DNA of 64,000 nt, from the NCBI RefSeq assembly GCF_007754425.1, contig NZ_CP037452.1:2517164-2581163 (forward strand), written 5' to 3'. Position numbers and translations under genes: made by a program. Positions 10,001 to 19,174 of this stretch are shown in pieces; position 1 is the stretch's first letter, and every line of letters starts with the position of its first letter. Source of the DNA: Gimesia fumaroli (GTDB lineage: Bacteria > Planctomycetota > Planctomycetia > Planctomycetales > Planctomycetaceae). The notes under the pieces are model-generated. The model was not told the origin of the DNA, searched no databases, and saw only the letters and a program-made list of their open reading frames with translations.

Positions 10001-10754
10001 AGACTTGAGAGCTGCTGAGACCATCGGTGGTCCTGATCTGCAGATCGACTTTGCCTGTTGCCGGGTCGAAGCGGGCAGCTCCTCCACCAAATGTTGCCAG
10101 TAACAGTTTCCCGTTGTGGTCTTCAGAAATTTTATAAACGTTATCGTGTGGGATCGTCTCGGAATCCTGATTGGAATGGCGGTAACTTACTACCGTGTTT
10201 GTTTCAGGATTGAATTTCAGCAGTCCCTGGCCGTTTGTGCCGATCCAAAGCAGACCGTTTTCATCTCCCAGCAGCATCCAGATGCCTGCTTTGCCTGTAT
10301 GGTGGGGACCAGCAGGAATGGGGACCTGTGAGAAACGTCCTGTGCTTTTGTCATACCGATTCAAGCCGCTGAGTGTTCCGATCCAGATCACACCGTCTGC
10401 ATCTTCATAGAGAGACGTCACATTACTGCCAGTCAGCTCACCGGAGCTGGATGAAAAACGTTTGAGATGACGGCTATCATAACGATAGAGGCCGCCTCCA
10501 TAAGTGCCTACCCAGAGAAACCCGTCGCGGTCCTGGAGACAGGCGCCGGATAACTCGGCACCGATTTCCACAGCCAGCTCGAAGTGTGGTTGTTCCGCCA
10601 GCGCAGGTGTATTTACAAGCCGTTTATCACGGCTGCGGGGAATCTGTTCTGGTTGTTCTTCAAAATTGGGTGCCGTTATCTGACGTTCTATGCTCCAGGG
10701 GAGCAGGATACTGATCGTCAGACCAAGAAAGAAGATGATCAGGCTTGCTTTCAT
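7035..10754 (-). CDS. Hybrid histidine kinase with two-component-regulator propellers (Reg_prop, Y_Y_Y, HisKA, HATPase, receiver)
   Basis: A 1239-aa membrane sensor. An N-terminal signal anchor (LIIFFLGLTISILLPW) is followed by many propeller repeats of the form G-x-LWIGT-x-GLNR (residues about 60-700), then a Y_Y_Y domain with the sequence NRYRFKLEGFDTAWFE. A second membrane segment lies near residue 815 (TLALVLATVLISGTVRYV). The kinase core has the H-box AGGVAHDFNNLLTV, an N-box and GTGLGLTSVKEIVE. A C-terminal receiver has the phospho-acceptor context VVSDVVLPDLNG. The extracytoplasmic layout matches HTCS polysaccharide sensors of Bacteroidetes, but there is no AraC domain, so output must pass by phosphorelay. 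The ligand is unknown. Confidence 0.88.
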   Translation of the reverse strand: MKASLIIFFLGLTISILLPWSIERQITAPNFEEQPEQIPRSRDKRLVNTPALAEQPHFELAVEIGAELSGACLQDRDGFLWVGTYGGGLYRYDSRHLKRFSSSSGELTGSNVTSLYEDADGVIWIGTLSGLNRYDKSTGRFSQVPIPAGPHHTGKAGIWMLLGDENGLLWIGTNGQGLLKFNPETNTVVSYRHSNQDSETIPHDNVYKISEDHNGKLLLATFGGGAARFDPATGKVDLQIRTTDGLSSSQVWSIFEDSQQILWIGTQEGLDRFDPQSRDMTHFPYEPNNSQTLGGPVVTSVHEDREGTLWITTFNGDASLSRLDPDQGSFTRFGPTPGGLSRRGARTVFEDESGIFWIVSLDGLVKFDPHSRGFDLATLGSGLLPIYEDHAGTMWLGTIAGLRKFDRKKGTAIPVADSQLKNQLVSAFAEDSLHQFWIAVYGGDLLHFDRKSEQILTRYSHDPADPESIPASNCIRRIMEDNLHPGSLWLLTQGGGLAHFDTQTGKATRFVHDPQNPASLANNTASYGALHQDVDGTLWIGTDNGLDRLPKNASKFDHYWHGAQKSGGLRSGVIQSIHRDHKGVLWIATSDGLHRVTDEEQGIFERFTVEDGLSDNMILGILENEGRLWLSTANGLTAFDPTGKQPPQVFGREEGLQGDSFLLTSFHKTRDGEFWFGGPRGVTHFRPEKLKANDYIPPVVLTSLTQAQVPMPLDSAPSRVHNIELAWPKNYFEFEAAALSYSMPGLNRYRFKLEGFDTAWFESQDGSGRYTGLPGGQYLLRIQGSNNSGLWNEKGVSLGITVHPPFWHSRWFRTLALVLATVLISGTVRYVEVLRYEVLQRRNAEQQRDQAEERMREATKMEALGRLAGGVAHDFNNLLTVIMCELELANLQLEEQPIEEIKPALASIEEAAERGTELTRQLLTFSSNRSSNRQLINYNQLINETLPFFSRVLGEDIQIECDLADSLGFVLADAGNLHQILMNLVVNARHAMAEGGTLTFATFEQTIPQSEGTPERPAGNYIGLSVRDTGCGMDEETKQRIFDPFFTTKRNGEGTGLGLTSVKEIVELHGGFIELNSAPGTGTCFRFLLPRTDCQSIEQPPRQAHSKPQKGTGSVLLIEDDRGVSKALRDMLERDGYRVVEAENATKALAIWKETPSHFIAVVSDVVLPDLNGDGVVEKIRAERPEIPVLFISGYTPKQVQLNPSGSGPWKVLHKPIQRESLLSALTELLVESDQQVIS

Positions 10755-10953
10755 TCAAGACAGTATAAGCTACGGAGAGGGGTAGGAAAGTCTTTGGTCA
10801 GCAGAAATAGATGCTGTCTGTAAAAAAAATGGCAGGTGCCCTCTTCGTTTGTGCGAGACTTGTTGCTGCCTATGTCTGATGGGGATAGTAGTCGATATCT
10901 AGATCAACAGATCAATAATGGTTTTATCCAGAAAGTCGATTTAGAATTTCCAT

Positions 10954-12639
10954 TTAAGTTGCGAAAAATGAAAACAGTTTTTGAACGGTGGTTGGCAGGC
11001 AGATCGCAGCACCTGGTTTAAACAGAGAGGCATCTTTGTAATGGCGAATAATACCTATGTAATCGGGCAGGTGCTGGTCCTCGATAAACTCGCTAAGATG
11101 CTTATTACCCAGCGAGACGCCGTCAATCAGGTTTAAATGGGCCAGTTCGAGTTGTTGATCATGAATATTCAGCCCGAGCGAGCTGAGCAGGGGGAAAAGC
11201 AAGTCGGAAGTAGTTGAGGCAGTGGAAACATACTCAATCAGTGTTGCGATCTTCGGTAAGAGCTGGTCCGACTCCAATTCCGGTTGAAGTGGTTGAGGGA
11301 GACATTCAAAATCGCATGCTTCCTGAATTAAGGCAAGCGTTCTCTGGACCGATGGCATATTCAGTTTATTTAAGACGGCTCTGCGAGGGATATCAATCGT
11401 ATCGCAGGGGTCCCAGAGCGACATCGCAATGCGTGAAAGAAGGAGAGACAGTTTCACGATTTCTATATTTTGACGTGTGGGATCAGGTAAAGAAATCATT
11501 TCGTCAAATGTTCGTGTGAGATGTTCCAGGGGCAATCTGGATGTTGCCGGAATTCGCCATGCTGAGAAAAAACGAGCGGCAATCTGTCCGTAAGAGAGTC
11601 CGAACGCTGCTTCTTCTGCTAAATCCAGTGACTCGCCGGTTTCCTGGCAGTGTTCAGTCAATGCGCGATGTTCCTCCGGGAAGAGAGTCGCCAGTACAAT
11701 ACGACCGACCGGATGGAATAACGCGCACAGATAAGCAGAGCCATCGGAACTGCTGAACTGCGTTTTTTCAATGATGCGGACGGTTTTACTGGCAGCGAGA
11801 CTTCGTTTCCAGAGCAGCTCACAATTGATCCAAGGCGCACTACAGCTGGTCAACGCCAGTTTCGCGCCCGACATGATGGCCAATTCTCCAATCCGCTGGC
11901 ATCCCAGGAGTAAGATTGCCTTTTCCAGATCAACCGTTTCATTACTCTCAGTGATGCTTTCCTCTGAATTTGCAAGATTGAGAATTTCTGCAGTCAGTAA
12001 TTCATCCTGCACTATGAGTTGAGCCAGTTCATCCACACCCGCGTTTTCTCTCGAAGCGAGCGAGTACACATCAAAGGGGACGTGGGACAACGGGAAAACC
12101 GAGTCCAGTTGCGACATGCTTTGATAGACTTTTGTTGGTGAGACTCGAATTCCGTTGGTGAGATTGCTTTTGACGGGAAGCATTTCTTTTGTGTTTTGTT
12201 TATTTTCTAAGGCGGACATATTGGAACCGGCACCTTCTTCTTCCAGTTTTTCACGGCGTCGTTCTGCCAGACCGCGCGCTTTGGATGCCAGTAGTTCATA
12301 ATCGGTCGGTTTGAAAGAAACATCTTCAACTCCGCGGAAAGTGAGGTCTTTCGTTAGATTTGGATCTTTAATCGCAGTATGGACCATGATTACAGGGCGG
12401 AATTCCTGTTCCAGCAATTCAATGGCGAGAGAATGTCCGTTTTTGTTCGGCATATGCAAGTCGGTGATGACAAGGTCATATGGTTTTTGATTGAGTAAAG
12501 CCTGGGCATGGACTCCATCCGTTGCCGTATTGCAGAGGAAACCTTCCCGAGTCAGGGCAGCGGAAAGCATGCGACTCACGATTTTGTCGTCATCGGTAAC
12601 TAACGCGCGAAAGTCCATGATGTCAATGGTTGAGTTCAT
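10954..12639 (-). CDS. Response regulator receiver with HDOD output domain
   Basis: A 561-aa cytoplasmic protein. Residues about 9-125 form a receiver domain with the acidic pair in TDDDK, the phospho-acceptor in LVITDLHMPNKNG and the lysine in VSFKPTDYE. A charged linker follows (ERRREKLEEEGAG). Residues about 170-380 are an HDOD domain, opening with SMSQLDSVFPLSHVPFDVYS and containing LLTAEILNLANS and ILLLGCQRIGELAIMSG. HDOD proteins regulate signalling and motility without a known enzymatic activity. The gene lies 88 bases downstream of the large hybrid kinase and 199 upstream of the propeller kinase, all on one strand, so it is a plausible partner for either. A 6-bp hairpin (12653-12669) sits in its leader. 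Confidence 0.85.
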   Translation of the reverse strand: MNSTIDIMDFRALVTDDDKIVSRMLSAALTREGFLCNTATDGVHAQALLNQKPYDLVITDLHMPNKNGHSLAIELLEQEFRPVIMVHTAIKDPNLTKDLTFRGVEDVSFKPTDYELLASKARGLAERRREKLEEEGAGSNMSALENKQNTKEMLPVKSNLTNGIRVSPTKVYQSMSQLDSVFPLSHVPFDVYSLASRENAGVDELAQLIVQDELLTAEILNLANSEESITESNETVDLEKAILLLGCQRIGELAIMSGAKLALTSCSAPWINCELLWKRSLAASKTVRIIEKTQFSSSDGSAYLCALFHPVGRIVLATLFPEEHRALTEHCQETGESLDLAEEAAFGLSYGQIAARFFSAWRIPATSRLPLEHLTRTFDEMISLPDPTRQNIEIVKLSLLLSRIAMSLWDPCDTIDIPRRAVLNKLNMPSVQRTLALIQEACDFECLPQPLQPELESDQLLPKIATLIEYVSTASTTSDLLFPLLSSLGLNIHDQQLELAHLNLIDGVSLGNKHLSEFIEDQHLPDYIGIIRHYKDASLFKPGAAICLPTTVQKLFSFFAT

Positions 12640-12727
12640 GATTCATACCAGTTGCAGCTTTTCGCTGCAGATTAAATAGATTAACTTAATGTGTCGTACA
12701 ACAGCTCGAACAGAACCGTTCATTGAA

Positions 12728-15700
12728 TTACACATCACCTTCTTTCAAAAGTCGCATTTCTTCTCGTAGTTGTGGGAGATTGTTGAGGCAACGTTCCATT
12801 TCACTGGTAATGTGATCGATCAGGTTTTCGATCCCTTCCAGTTCTGATTCGTGTCCTGCGAGTTCGATTTCTTCAGATAATTTCAGTAGTGATGAAGCAC
12901 ACAGAATACCGGTGGCACCTTTCAGAGAATGTGCTGCCAGCGCCATTTCCTGGGCATTACTTGCTTCTGCCTGTTGCCGAATTTCTGCAACACGATCCCG
13001 TCCCGTCGATTCCAGTTCATCTAATAGAGATCCTGCAAGATCCAGGCTTCCAAAACACCGTTCAAGTAACAGCGCGGCGTCAATGGGAGGGGGAACTGAA
13101 GATTCCTCTCCATTAGTAGGTTCGGCATTGGCGAGGGGCGTTTCAATCACAGTAGTCTCTTTCTGGCTAAGTATTCGCTCAAGTACATTGATGATTTGAT
13201 TCTTCTGGACAGGTTTGCTGAGGTATTCATCCATGCCTGCTTCAAAACAACGTTCGCGGTCACCTTTTATGGCATTGGCGGTCAGGGCAACAATGGGAAT
13301 GTGTCCTTTTAATCTGCCTTCCGATTCTAACTCACGAATTTTTCGAGTTGCCTCAAATCCATCTAACTCAGGCATTTGGCAGTCCATCAGAATCAGGTCA
13401 TATTTGCGTTGTTGAACCGCTTTGACTGCTTCGAGGCCGTTACATGCAGTATCGCACATACAGCCCAGTTGCTGCATCAACTCTGTGACGTACATCAGGT
13501 TGATGTTATTATCTTCTGCCAGCAGGATGCGAGTGGTGGGTAATTTTTTTGCAGTCTGACTGACAGGATCGTTATGCGAGAGACTGACAAATTGTTTGTC
13601 GCCGTTGTTTGCGAATAAACTACAGATCATCTCGTAGAGTTTATGACGCTGGATCGGCTTGCGGAGAATCGTATCAATGCCGTATTCCATCAGTTCGCGA
13701 TCGGTAAATTCAACATTGGTTGAACTGAGAAGCAGGACCATTTTTTCTGGTGAATCTTTGAGTGCCTCGGCCAGATCCAGCCCATTTCTATGTGGCATAT
13801 CAAAGTCCGTCACGATCAGATCGAAGGGCCTGTTTTCTGCATTCGCGTTGTTGATCGCGTCCAGGGCTTCGTCTACAGACGCGGTGCCGATCGATTCTAT
13901 GTTCCATTCGGTCATATATGCCTGAATAATCGTTCGTTTGGTCTGATTGTCCTCAACGATGAGGGCTCGCTTACCTGCAATCGGTGAATCAACGGGTAAG
14001 GCAACCCTTGAATCGGAAACGACCGTAAACGGGATTTCAAACCAGAAAGTAGATCCGACTCCCTGTTGGCTTTCAATGCCTATCTCACCACCCATCAGTT
14101 CGACCAGGTTTTGTGAGATGACGAGTCCTAAGCCGGTTCCTCCATAATGCCTCGTTGTGGACGCATCCACCTGTGAGAATGACTGAAATAATCGGTTGAG
14201 TTTGTCTTTTGAGATTCCGATTCCGGTGTCGGAGACAGAAAAACGAATTGTGATCTGATCATCCTTACGCGAAACGGATTGAGCACGAACCACGATTTCT
14301 CCCGTGTCTGTGAATTTGATTGCATTCCCCAATAGATTTACCAGAATCTGTCGCAGGCGATAGCTGTCACCTTTCAAGACTAAACGCGATTCGGGATGAA
14401 CGTAACTGGGCAGTTCGAGTTTTTTTTCTGCAGTACGCCAAACCATAGTCCGGGCCGTATCCATGACCAGATTTTCCAGGTCGAAATCATGAATATCGAG
14501 TTCTAGCTTACCAGCTTCAATTTTGGAGAAGTCCAGAATGTCATTGATCAATTTGAGTAATGATTCGCCACTGTTCCGACAGGCGTCCACAAATTCCTGT
14601 TGTCTTTGACTAAGATTGGTTCCAGCCAGCAACTCCGTCATCCCGATGACTCCATTAAGTGGGGTGCGGAGTTCATGACTCATGTTAGCGAGAAAGTCAC
14701 TTTTCGTCCTGTTTGCCAGTTCCGCGCGGCGTTCATTCGATTTACTTTTCTCTGTCGCAATTTGTAATTCTCGCGTGCGTTCCGCAGCTTCTGCCTCTTT
14801 TTGTTTTTGTTCGGTCAAGTCCCGAATAATACCGGTGAAGAGGATTTCTTTGTCTTTTCCACTGTTTTCGACAACAACCTGACTCACTGCAAGGTGAAGC
14901 GGGAACGTCGTTCCGTTTTTCCGTTGGCCGATCGCCTCCCGGCCGCTGCCGATGACATTTTGTTTTCCGGTCGCCAGATAACGGGCCAGGTAACCATCGT
15001 GCTCTTCGCGATACGGTGATGGCATGAGCAGTTTAATATTCTTTTCCAGAATTTCGGAGGCAGTATAGCCAAACAGCCGTTCTGCTGCCGGGTTGAATGA
15101 TTTGATATTACCAATACCGGAAATGGTGATGATGGGGTCGACGGCGGTATTCACAATCGCTTCGATGCGGCGTTCGTTTGCTTTACTTTTCTCGGTCGCA
15201 ATTTGTAATTCTCGCGAATGCTGTGCGACTTCTGCCTCTTTCTGTTTTTGAGTGGTTGCATCCAGGACAAAACACAGACATAAATCGTCGGCTTCATCCA
15301 ACTGGGTCACTCCAAAGACAACCGGCACACGGGTTCCATCCTTGCGGAAAAATTCTTTTTCGACAGGTTTTGCGGCGCCGGTTTCCTTAATTTCGCGTTG
15401 TACTGCCTGATCACATTCCAGCCATTCTGGAGGAGTCAAGGCTTTGAGATCGATTAGACCTGCGTCAAAGTCTTCAGCTGTGTAACCCAGAATTCGTAGC
15501 GATTCATCATTTGCCTGTTCGATTTTCCCGTCGCTACGGCATGTCATTATTCCCAGGATGTCGGCTTGCAGTAACTTGCTGAACTGGGCGTTGACTTTTC
15601 TTAAGGCAATTTCCGATTGTTTCCGTGCAGTAATGTCGATTTGCGTGGCGATAAAATTCAGGAGTGCACCATCATCCCCTAATACCGGGTCGATTTTGAG

Positions 15701-16327
15701 TTCAATCCAGTATTCGTATCCTTCACGGTCATAGATGGCGATTTCGGTAGCAACGCTTTCTTTTAATTCGATGTGATATTTGAGATCTGCCATGGTTTCA
15801 TGATTGGTGTTGGGACCGTGCAGAATTTCTGTCAGATGTTTCTCAACTACATCATTTAATGAATAGCAGGTTAAATAGGTGAAAGCATCGTTGACCCATT
15901 CGATTTTCCCCTGGGGATCGCAAATAATGACAGGATGTTTTGTCTTACTGGCGACCAATGACAGTTTTTTGACTTTTTTGTTATACATCTCAAGGGACGC
16001 CTCAACCTCTTTGCGTCTTTGAATGTCCTCAATGACTGAGATGAAATGTTTTGGTTCACCCGAGGAGTGTCGAATGAGTGAGACGGTTACCTTGGTCCAG
16101 ATGAGTGCCCCTTTTTTATGCAAATATCGTTTTTCCATCGAAAATGATTCGATAACCCCAGCAATCAAAAGCTCGACATTCTTCTGATTTGTCTCTAAAT
16201 CATCGGGGTGTGTGATTTCCTGGTATGTTAGTTCCAGAAGTTCTTCACTACTGTAACCGACGATTTCAGAGAGTCCACTATTCACGCGCAACCAGCGGCC
16301 GTCTGGTGCGACATGTGCGATTCCCAT
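12728..16327 (-). CDS. C-terminal part: multi-PAS sensor, histidine kinase, two receivers and HPt
   Basis: This is the remainder of the interrupted kinase. The start at 16327 is simply the first ATG and falls inside a PAS domain, so it is unlikely to be a real start. There are four PAS segments; the fourth has the FixL-like haem-pocket sequence [14 protein letters not shown] and ends [11 protein letters not shown]. The kinase core has [18 protein letters not shown] and [18 protein letters not shown]. Two receivers follow ([13 protein letters not shown] and [13 protein letters not shown]), then an HPt domain with AHSLKGATG. That is a complete phosphorelay within one polypeptide. All catalytic residues are intact, so the reading frame has not decayed beyond the single stop upstream. 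Confidence 0.75.
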   Translation of the reverse strand: MGIAHVAPDGRWLRVNSGLSEIVGYSSEELLELTYQEITHPDDLETNQKNVELLIAGVIESFSMEKRYLHKKGALIWTKVTVSLIRHSSGEPKHFISVIEDIQRRKEVEASLEMYNKKVKKLSLVASKTKHPVIICDPQGKIEWVNDAFTYLTCYSLNDVVEKHLTEILHGPNTNHETMADLKYHIELKESVATEIAIYDREGYEYWIELKIDPVLGDDGALLNFIATQIDITARKQSEIALRKVNAQFSKLLQADILGIMTCRSDGKIEQANDESLRILGYTAEDFDAGLIDLKALTPPEWLECDQAVQREIKETGAAKPVEKEFFRKDGTRVPVVFGVTQLDEADDLCLCFVLDATTQKQKEAEVAQHSRELQIATEKSKANERRIEAIVNTAVDPIITISGIGNIKSFNPAAERLFGYTASEILEKNIKLLMPSPYREEHDGYLARYLATGKQNVIGSGREAIGQRKNGTTFPLHLAVSQVVVENSGKDKEILFTGIIRDLTEQKQKEAEAAERTRELQIATEKSKSNERRAELANRTKSDFLANMSHELRTPLNGVIGMTELLAGTNLSQRQQEFVDACRNSGESLLKLINDILDFSKIEAGKLELDIHDFDLENLVMDTARTMVWRTAEKKLELPSYVHPESRLVLKGDSYRLRQILVNLLGNAIKFTDTGEIVVRAQSVSRKDDQITIRFSVSDTGIGISKDKLNRLFQSFSQVDASTTRHYGGTGLGLVISQNLVELMGGEIGIESQQGVGSTFWFEIPFTVVSDSRVALPVDSPIAGKRALIVEDNQTKRTIIQAYMTEWNIESIGTASVDEALDAINNANAENRPFDLIVTDFDMPHRNGLDLAEALKDSPEKMVLLLSSTNVEFTDRELMEYGIDTILRKPIQRHKLYEMICSLFANNGDKQFVSLSHNDPVSQTAKKLPTTRILLAEDNNINLMYVTELMQQLGCMCDTACNGLEAVKAVQQRKYDLILMDCQMPELDGFEATRKIRELESEGRLKGHIPIVALTANAIKGDRERCFEAGMDEYLSKPVQKNQIINVLERILSQKETTVIETPLANAEPTNGEESSVPPPIDAALLLERCFGSLDLAGSLLDELESTGRDRVAEIRQQAEASNAQEMALAAHSLKGATGILCASSLLKLSEEIELAGHESELEGIENLIDHITSEMERCLNNLPQLREEMRLLKEGDV

Positions 16328-16447
16328 TGCGACTTGCTCAAACGTACTACGGAAATTCTGTTCGCTTTCGAGCAGCGCATTTTCCTGAAGCTGTTTTTCT
16401 GTGAAATCGAGACAGACGCCAATGAACTGTTCCGGTTGTGCATCATC

Positions 16448-17350
16448 TCATAAAACAACTCTCCCTTGTGATTGGATATAGTGAACGGAACCGTTGTCGT
16501 AGATCACCCGATATTGTTCGTTAAAAGTCTGTCTGGTCTCAGTACATTCTTTCATTCGGGAAATGACTCGCTCCCGATCCTCTAAGTGAAGCCGTTTACT
16601 AAAATCTGTGAAACTAAGCACAGATTGTTCCTGATCTACGTCGAAAATTTCTCTTGTTTTTCGATCCCAGGAGAGCGTATCCGTCTTAATGTTCCATTCC
16701 CAGACACCAATTTGCCCGGATTCCAGAGCGAAGTCGAGCCGTTCTTTACTCCGTTGCAGATCCTTGGCAAGCAGAACTGCGGAAGGAAATTTCAGGGCTT
16801 CCGGGACCAGACGAATTAATACCAGAACAGTTATCAGGGAGACGATGGCAGTGCACGCTTTGATCAGCCCAGAAAACCGATACACGGGCCACCAGAAAAT
16901 GCCAGCCTCGATCAAATGTCCGAATCCACAAAACATAATAAAGGCTGCAAATAACCAGATGATTTTGGGGAAAGGTAAATCTTTGCGTTGCAGTAAAAAA
17001 TAGAGCAGCACAACTGGAATCGCGAAGTAGGCAGCGAAGATGGCGATGTCAGAAATGATATGTAGCCAGCCAACGTCTGATGACCAGCTACCGCAGTACC
17101 AGCGTGCCGGGAAGTCGCTTGTGTCGAACAGCTTTGTGAAAAACGTTCCCGGTCCTTCGGCACTCAGCGCGGTTGTGGAAGAAGTTTTTTGACAAAGGCC
17201 GTTGGCACATTCCCCAGCCTTGTTCAAATTCAATTCCGTTTTTGACTCAGCGGCTTGGGGAGACGAGTTCGCACCAAAAACAATCATCCCCAAGATGAGT
17301 GTCGGGATGAAAAGCCGGATTCGATAGTTCGTTTTGAAACGTAAAGACAT
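16448..17350 (-). CDS. N-terminal part: ethylene-binding-type membrane domain plus first PAS (ends at in-frame TGA)
   Basis: 300 residues. After a signal-like N-terminus (residues 10-28) and a soluble stretch, three membrane helices lie between about residues 96 and 181. They match the ethylene-binding domain of plant ETR1 and cyanobacterial receptors: IISDIAIFAAYFAIP at 98-112, PFPKIIWLFAAFIMF at 126-140, then CGFGHLIEAG. The residues that matter in ETR1 (D25, Y32, P36, C65, H69) correspond to D101, Y108, P112, C141 and H145. The spacing is the same: 40 residues from Asp to Cys and four from Cys to His. Cys and His bind copper(I) in ETR1. A PAS_3-type domain (about 200-300) follows and is cut by the stop. 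Ethylene or copper binding is inferred from the family. Confidence 0.75.
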   Translation of the reverse strand: MSLRFKTNYRIRLFIPTLILGMIVFGANSSPQAAESKTELNLNKAGECANGLCQKTSSTTALSAEGPGTFFTKLFDTSDFPARWYCGSWSSDVGWLHIISDIAIFAAYFAIPVVLLYFLLQRKDLPFPKIIWLFAAFIMFCGFGHLIEAGIFWWPVYRFSGLIKACTAIVSLITVLVLIRLVPEALKFPSAVLLAKDLQRSKERLDFALESGQIGVWEWNIKTDTLSWDRKTREIFDVDQEQSVLSFTDFSKRLHLEDRERVISRMKECTETRQTFNEQYRVIYDNGSVHYIQSQGRVVL

Positions 17351-17835
17351 GGCTGATTCTTATATGAAAAAATGAGAGCAAAAAATTGTTCTCAGATATT
17401 GATAAAGATTGTTGAGTGAGGCTTGTTACTCACTTTTATCTGGTTATCCAGAAAGACTCTGATGGAGACGGTGTGGCTCTGTACCGTTACCGCCTCCCTC
17501 CCAAATTTAGGACAGAGTTCCAGAATGCGCAGGGAAAAACAGGTTTTCCCCCTCAGTTAGAGTGTTTTTCCTCACACTCGCTGATTGTAGATTGGTATGC
17601 AACAGGTAGCAGGAATTGAAGTTGAGACGAATAGAGGGAGATGCCTCAAGTTGACACAGAACGGTGGGGAAGTCCGGAGCGCGAGGTATTTCTGTTGGAA
17701 ATGAGAGAGCAGGCATTCTAAATGAAAATGGCTGGCAGGTGATGGCACAGCCAATTTCAAGACAGCGATTGACGTGTCAATGTGATTCGCATTGCATGAA
17801 TGATTGAAAGCTGAGAGTGACGAAGCGACTCATCC
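17351..17835. other. Gene-free stretch upstream of the ethylene-receptor-like kinase
   Basis: About 485 bases between the kinase start (minus) and the lipoprotein gene end (minus). It should contain the kinase promoter. The short open frames on both strands have no ribosome site, no recognisable composition and no domain. I see no strong terminator or repeat in it. Confidence 0.5.
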
Positions 17836-18618
17836 CTATTGTGAGTCTACTGGGCTTTCTTCCTGCTTCTCCGTTGCCAGATCAATCTCGCGGACCTCGG
17901 TCTGTTTTTCAATATGATGCAGTGTGAACCGACCTTTAAGATCTCGTTTGGCGCCATCAGTTGTCCAGAGTCCTTTGATGACTCCCTCATTCAGTTTACC
18001 TGAGTAGGCGCAGGGAAACTTGACGTACTTTGAACTGCGCAATGTGCTATAGGCATCAAATTCCACTTTGCCGTCATCATCAATGGTTCCCTTGACCTTG
18101 GCTGCGGCGTTACCCAAAGTGGGATACGCGATGGTACCCAGGATTTGTTTTCCTTCCTGAATCACACGTAGTTCCAGATCGACCTGCTGGGCACGATTAC
18201 TGGATTGGATAGAACCCTGCCAGTAGGAGAGCCCGAGTTCCTGTTCAATTTTAGCGACGTCTTCCGATGCCAGCGTCCAGTCTGCTTCGGGGAACGGGCG
18301 AAACACGTGCGCATTGTTGACAGAGATCGTTCGCGGATTGCCATCAATGTTGACGATGACGCGGATCGGTTTATTCAGCGTTCCCTGTAACTGATCCTGG
18401 GGATCGACGTTGACATATTCCGGACGAATCACTTTTGCCAGAGACTGATCGCCGAACTTATGCATGCGTACCTGATTCACAAAGGCGTCCCAGCCCATGT
18501 GAGCTGCTTCACTACCAATTTCAACGACCACTGCTTGAAATGCAGGCGAAGCAGCCGCGGCACAACCGGCAATCGGAATGAGTGTGAGTAATAGCAAAAA
18601 CTGGGCGCGAGATTTCAT
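17836..18618 (-). CDS. Lipoprotein of unknown function
   Basis: 260 aa with an N-terminal lipoprotein signal: a hydrophobic run LLLLTLIPIAG ending in a cysteine at about residue 19, fitting a lipobox. The mature part is soluble and acidic-to-neutral, without a family I recognise. It contains YVNVDPQDQLQGTLNKPIRV and a C-terminal beta-rich segment that mentions no catalytic motif (KGLWTTDGAKRDLKGRFTLH). It is probably anchored to a membrane on the periplasmic side. The gene appears monocistronic or first in a minus-strand series with the two small genes upstream of it. Function unknown. Confidence 0.7.
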   Translation of the reverse strand: MKSRAQFLLLLTLIPIAGCAAAASPAFQAVVVEIGSEAAHMGWDAFVNQVRMHKFGDQSLAKVIRPEYVNVDPQDQLQGTLNKPIRVIVNIDGNPRTISVNNAHVFRPFPEADWTLASEDVAKIEQELGLSYWQGSIQSSNRAQQVDLELRVIQEGKQILGTIAYPTLGNAAAKVKGTIDDDGKVEFDAYSTLRSSKYVKFPCAYSGKLNEGVIKGLWTTDGAKRDLKGRFTLHHIEKQTEVREIDLATEKQEESPVDSQ

Positions 18619-18812
18619 CGTTTTACCTTTCGCAGGAAAATTCGATCAAAAGAATTCAGCAGTTGCACGTTTAGTATGAAACACGACGACGATTGTATCC
18701 AGAAAAAAATGGTGCTGTTACCATGCATTAGAGAATACGGGTTTCGTTGATGGAAAACACTGCGCTGGTATCAGCGAAAACGTTTCAGACAGTCGACTGG
18801 ATCAATCTAAAA

Positions 18813-19118
18813 TCAGGATTCTGCCCGGGAATTCAGAATTTCTTCAATCAGTTTCAGCTTTTGCTGCTGATATTTCAGCAGACGTCCGTCTCCGTAAATT
18901 CCCAACGCAGTGAAAGGCAGGGCAATCAGCGCAAACAGTTGAACCCAGAGCGGCACCCAAGAGAAAATCAGACGCGCACTTGCAAGGGCCAGAAAGAACA
19001 GCGTCATTATCAAATGCATCTGCACGCGCTGTTTCTGGATTTTGACATTCCGCCTGATTTGAGGCGCTACGCGGGCCGGGTTTTTTCCGGCCAGTTCTTT
19101 CTGGATGTCAATGTCCAT
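18813..19118 (-). CDS. Small two-helix membrane protein, unknown function
   Basis: 101 aa. A basic N-terminal segment (RVAPQIRRNVKIQKQRVQMH) precedes two hydrophobic helices at about residues 36-52 and 55-72. A charged C-terminal helix (LLKYQQQKLKLIEEILNS) follows. A 130-aa open frame on the opposite strand covers the same bases but lacks domain-like composition, so I prefer this strand, which also agrees with the neighbours. I do not recognise a family. Confidence 0.55.
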   Translation of the reverse strand: MDIDIQKELAGKNPARVAPQIRRNVKIQKQRVQMHLIMTLFFLALASARLIFSWVPLWVQLFALIALPFTALGIYGDGRLLKYQQQKLKLIEEILNSRAES

Positions 19119-19174
19119 CGATCTTTCAATCCCAGCTGAAAGTCAGATACGTGTTTGCGATGGGAGAAACGAAC

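Larger units (their letters stand above)
12728..17350 (-). pseudogene. Ethylene-receptor-like multi-PAS hybrid histidine kinase interrupted by an in-frame TGA
   Basis: The two open frames at 16448-17350 and 12728-16327 are in the same frame. The only thing dividing them is the TGA at 16450-16448 (minus strand). Translation continues sensibly across it as GRVVL-stop-DDAQPEQFIGVCLDFTEKQ, the normal C-terminal end of a PAS domain, where homologues usually carry a charged residue such as arginine. A single C-to-T change of CGA would explain the stop. No ATG or GTG with a ribosome site follows it before residue 40 of the second part. The full reading would be about 1540 codons: membrane ethylene-binding-like domain, about five PAS domains, HisKA, HATPase, two receivers and HPt. 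It may be a recent nonsense allele, a sequencing error or read-through; the sequence alone cannot decide. Confidence 0.7.

Noticed and set aside
7035..10754. Full HTCS one-protein regulator
   Set aside because: The C-terminus is a receiver; no AraC-type helix-turn-helix is present.
17416..17619. 67-codon plus-strand frame in the region upstream of the kinase
   Set aside because: No ribosome site, no recognisable composition and wrong orientation for its neighbours.
18747..19139. 130-codon open frame on the plus strand
   Set aside because: It lies opposite the small membrane protein at 18813-19118, has no ribosome site and no domain-like composition.
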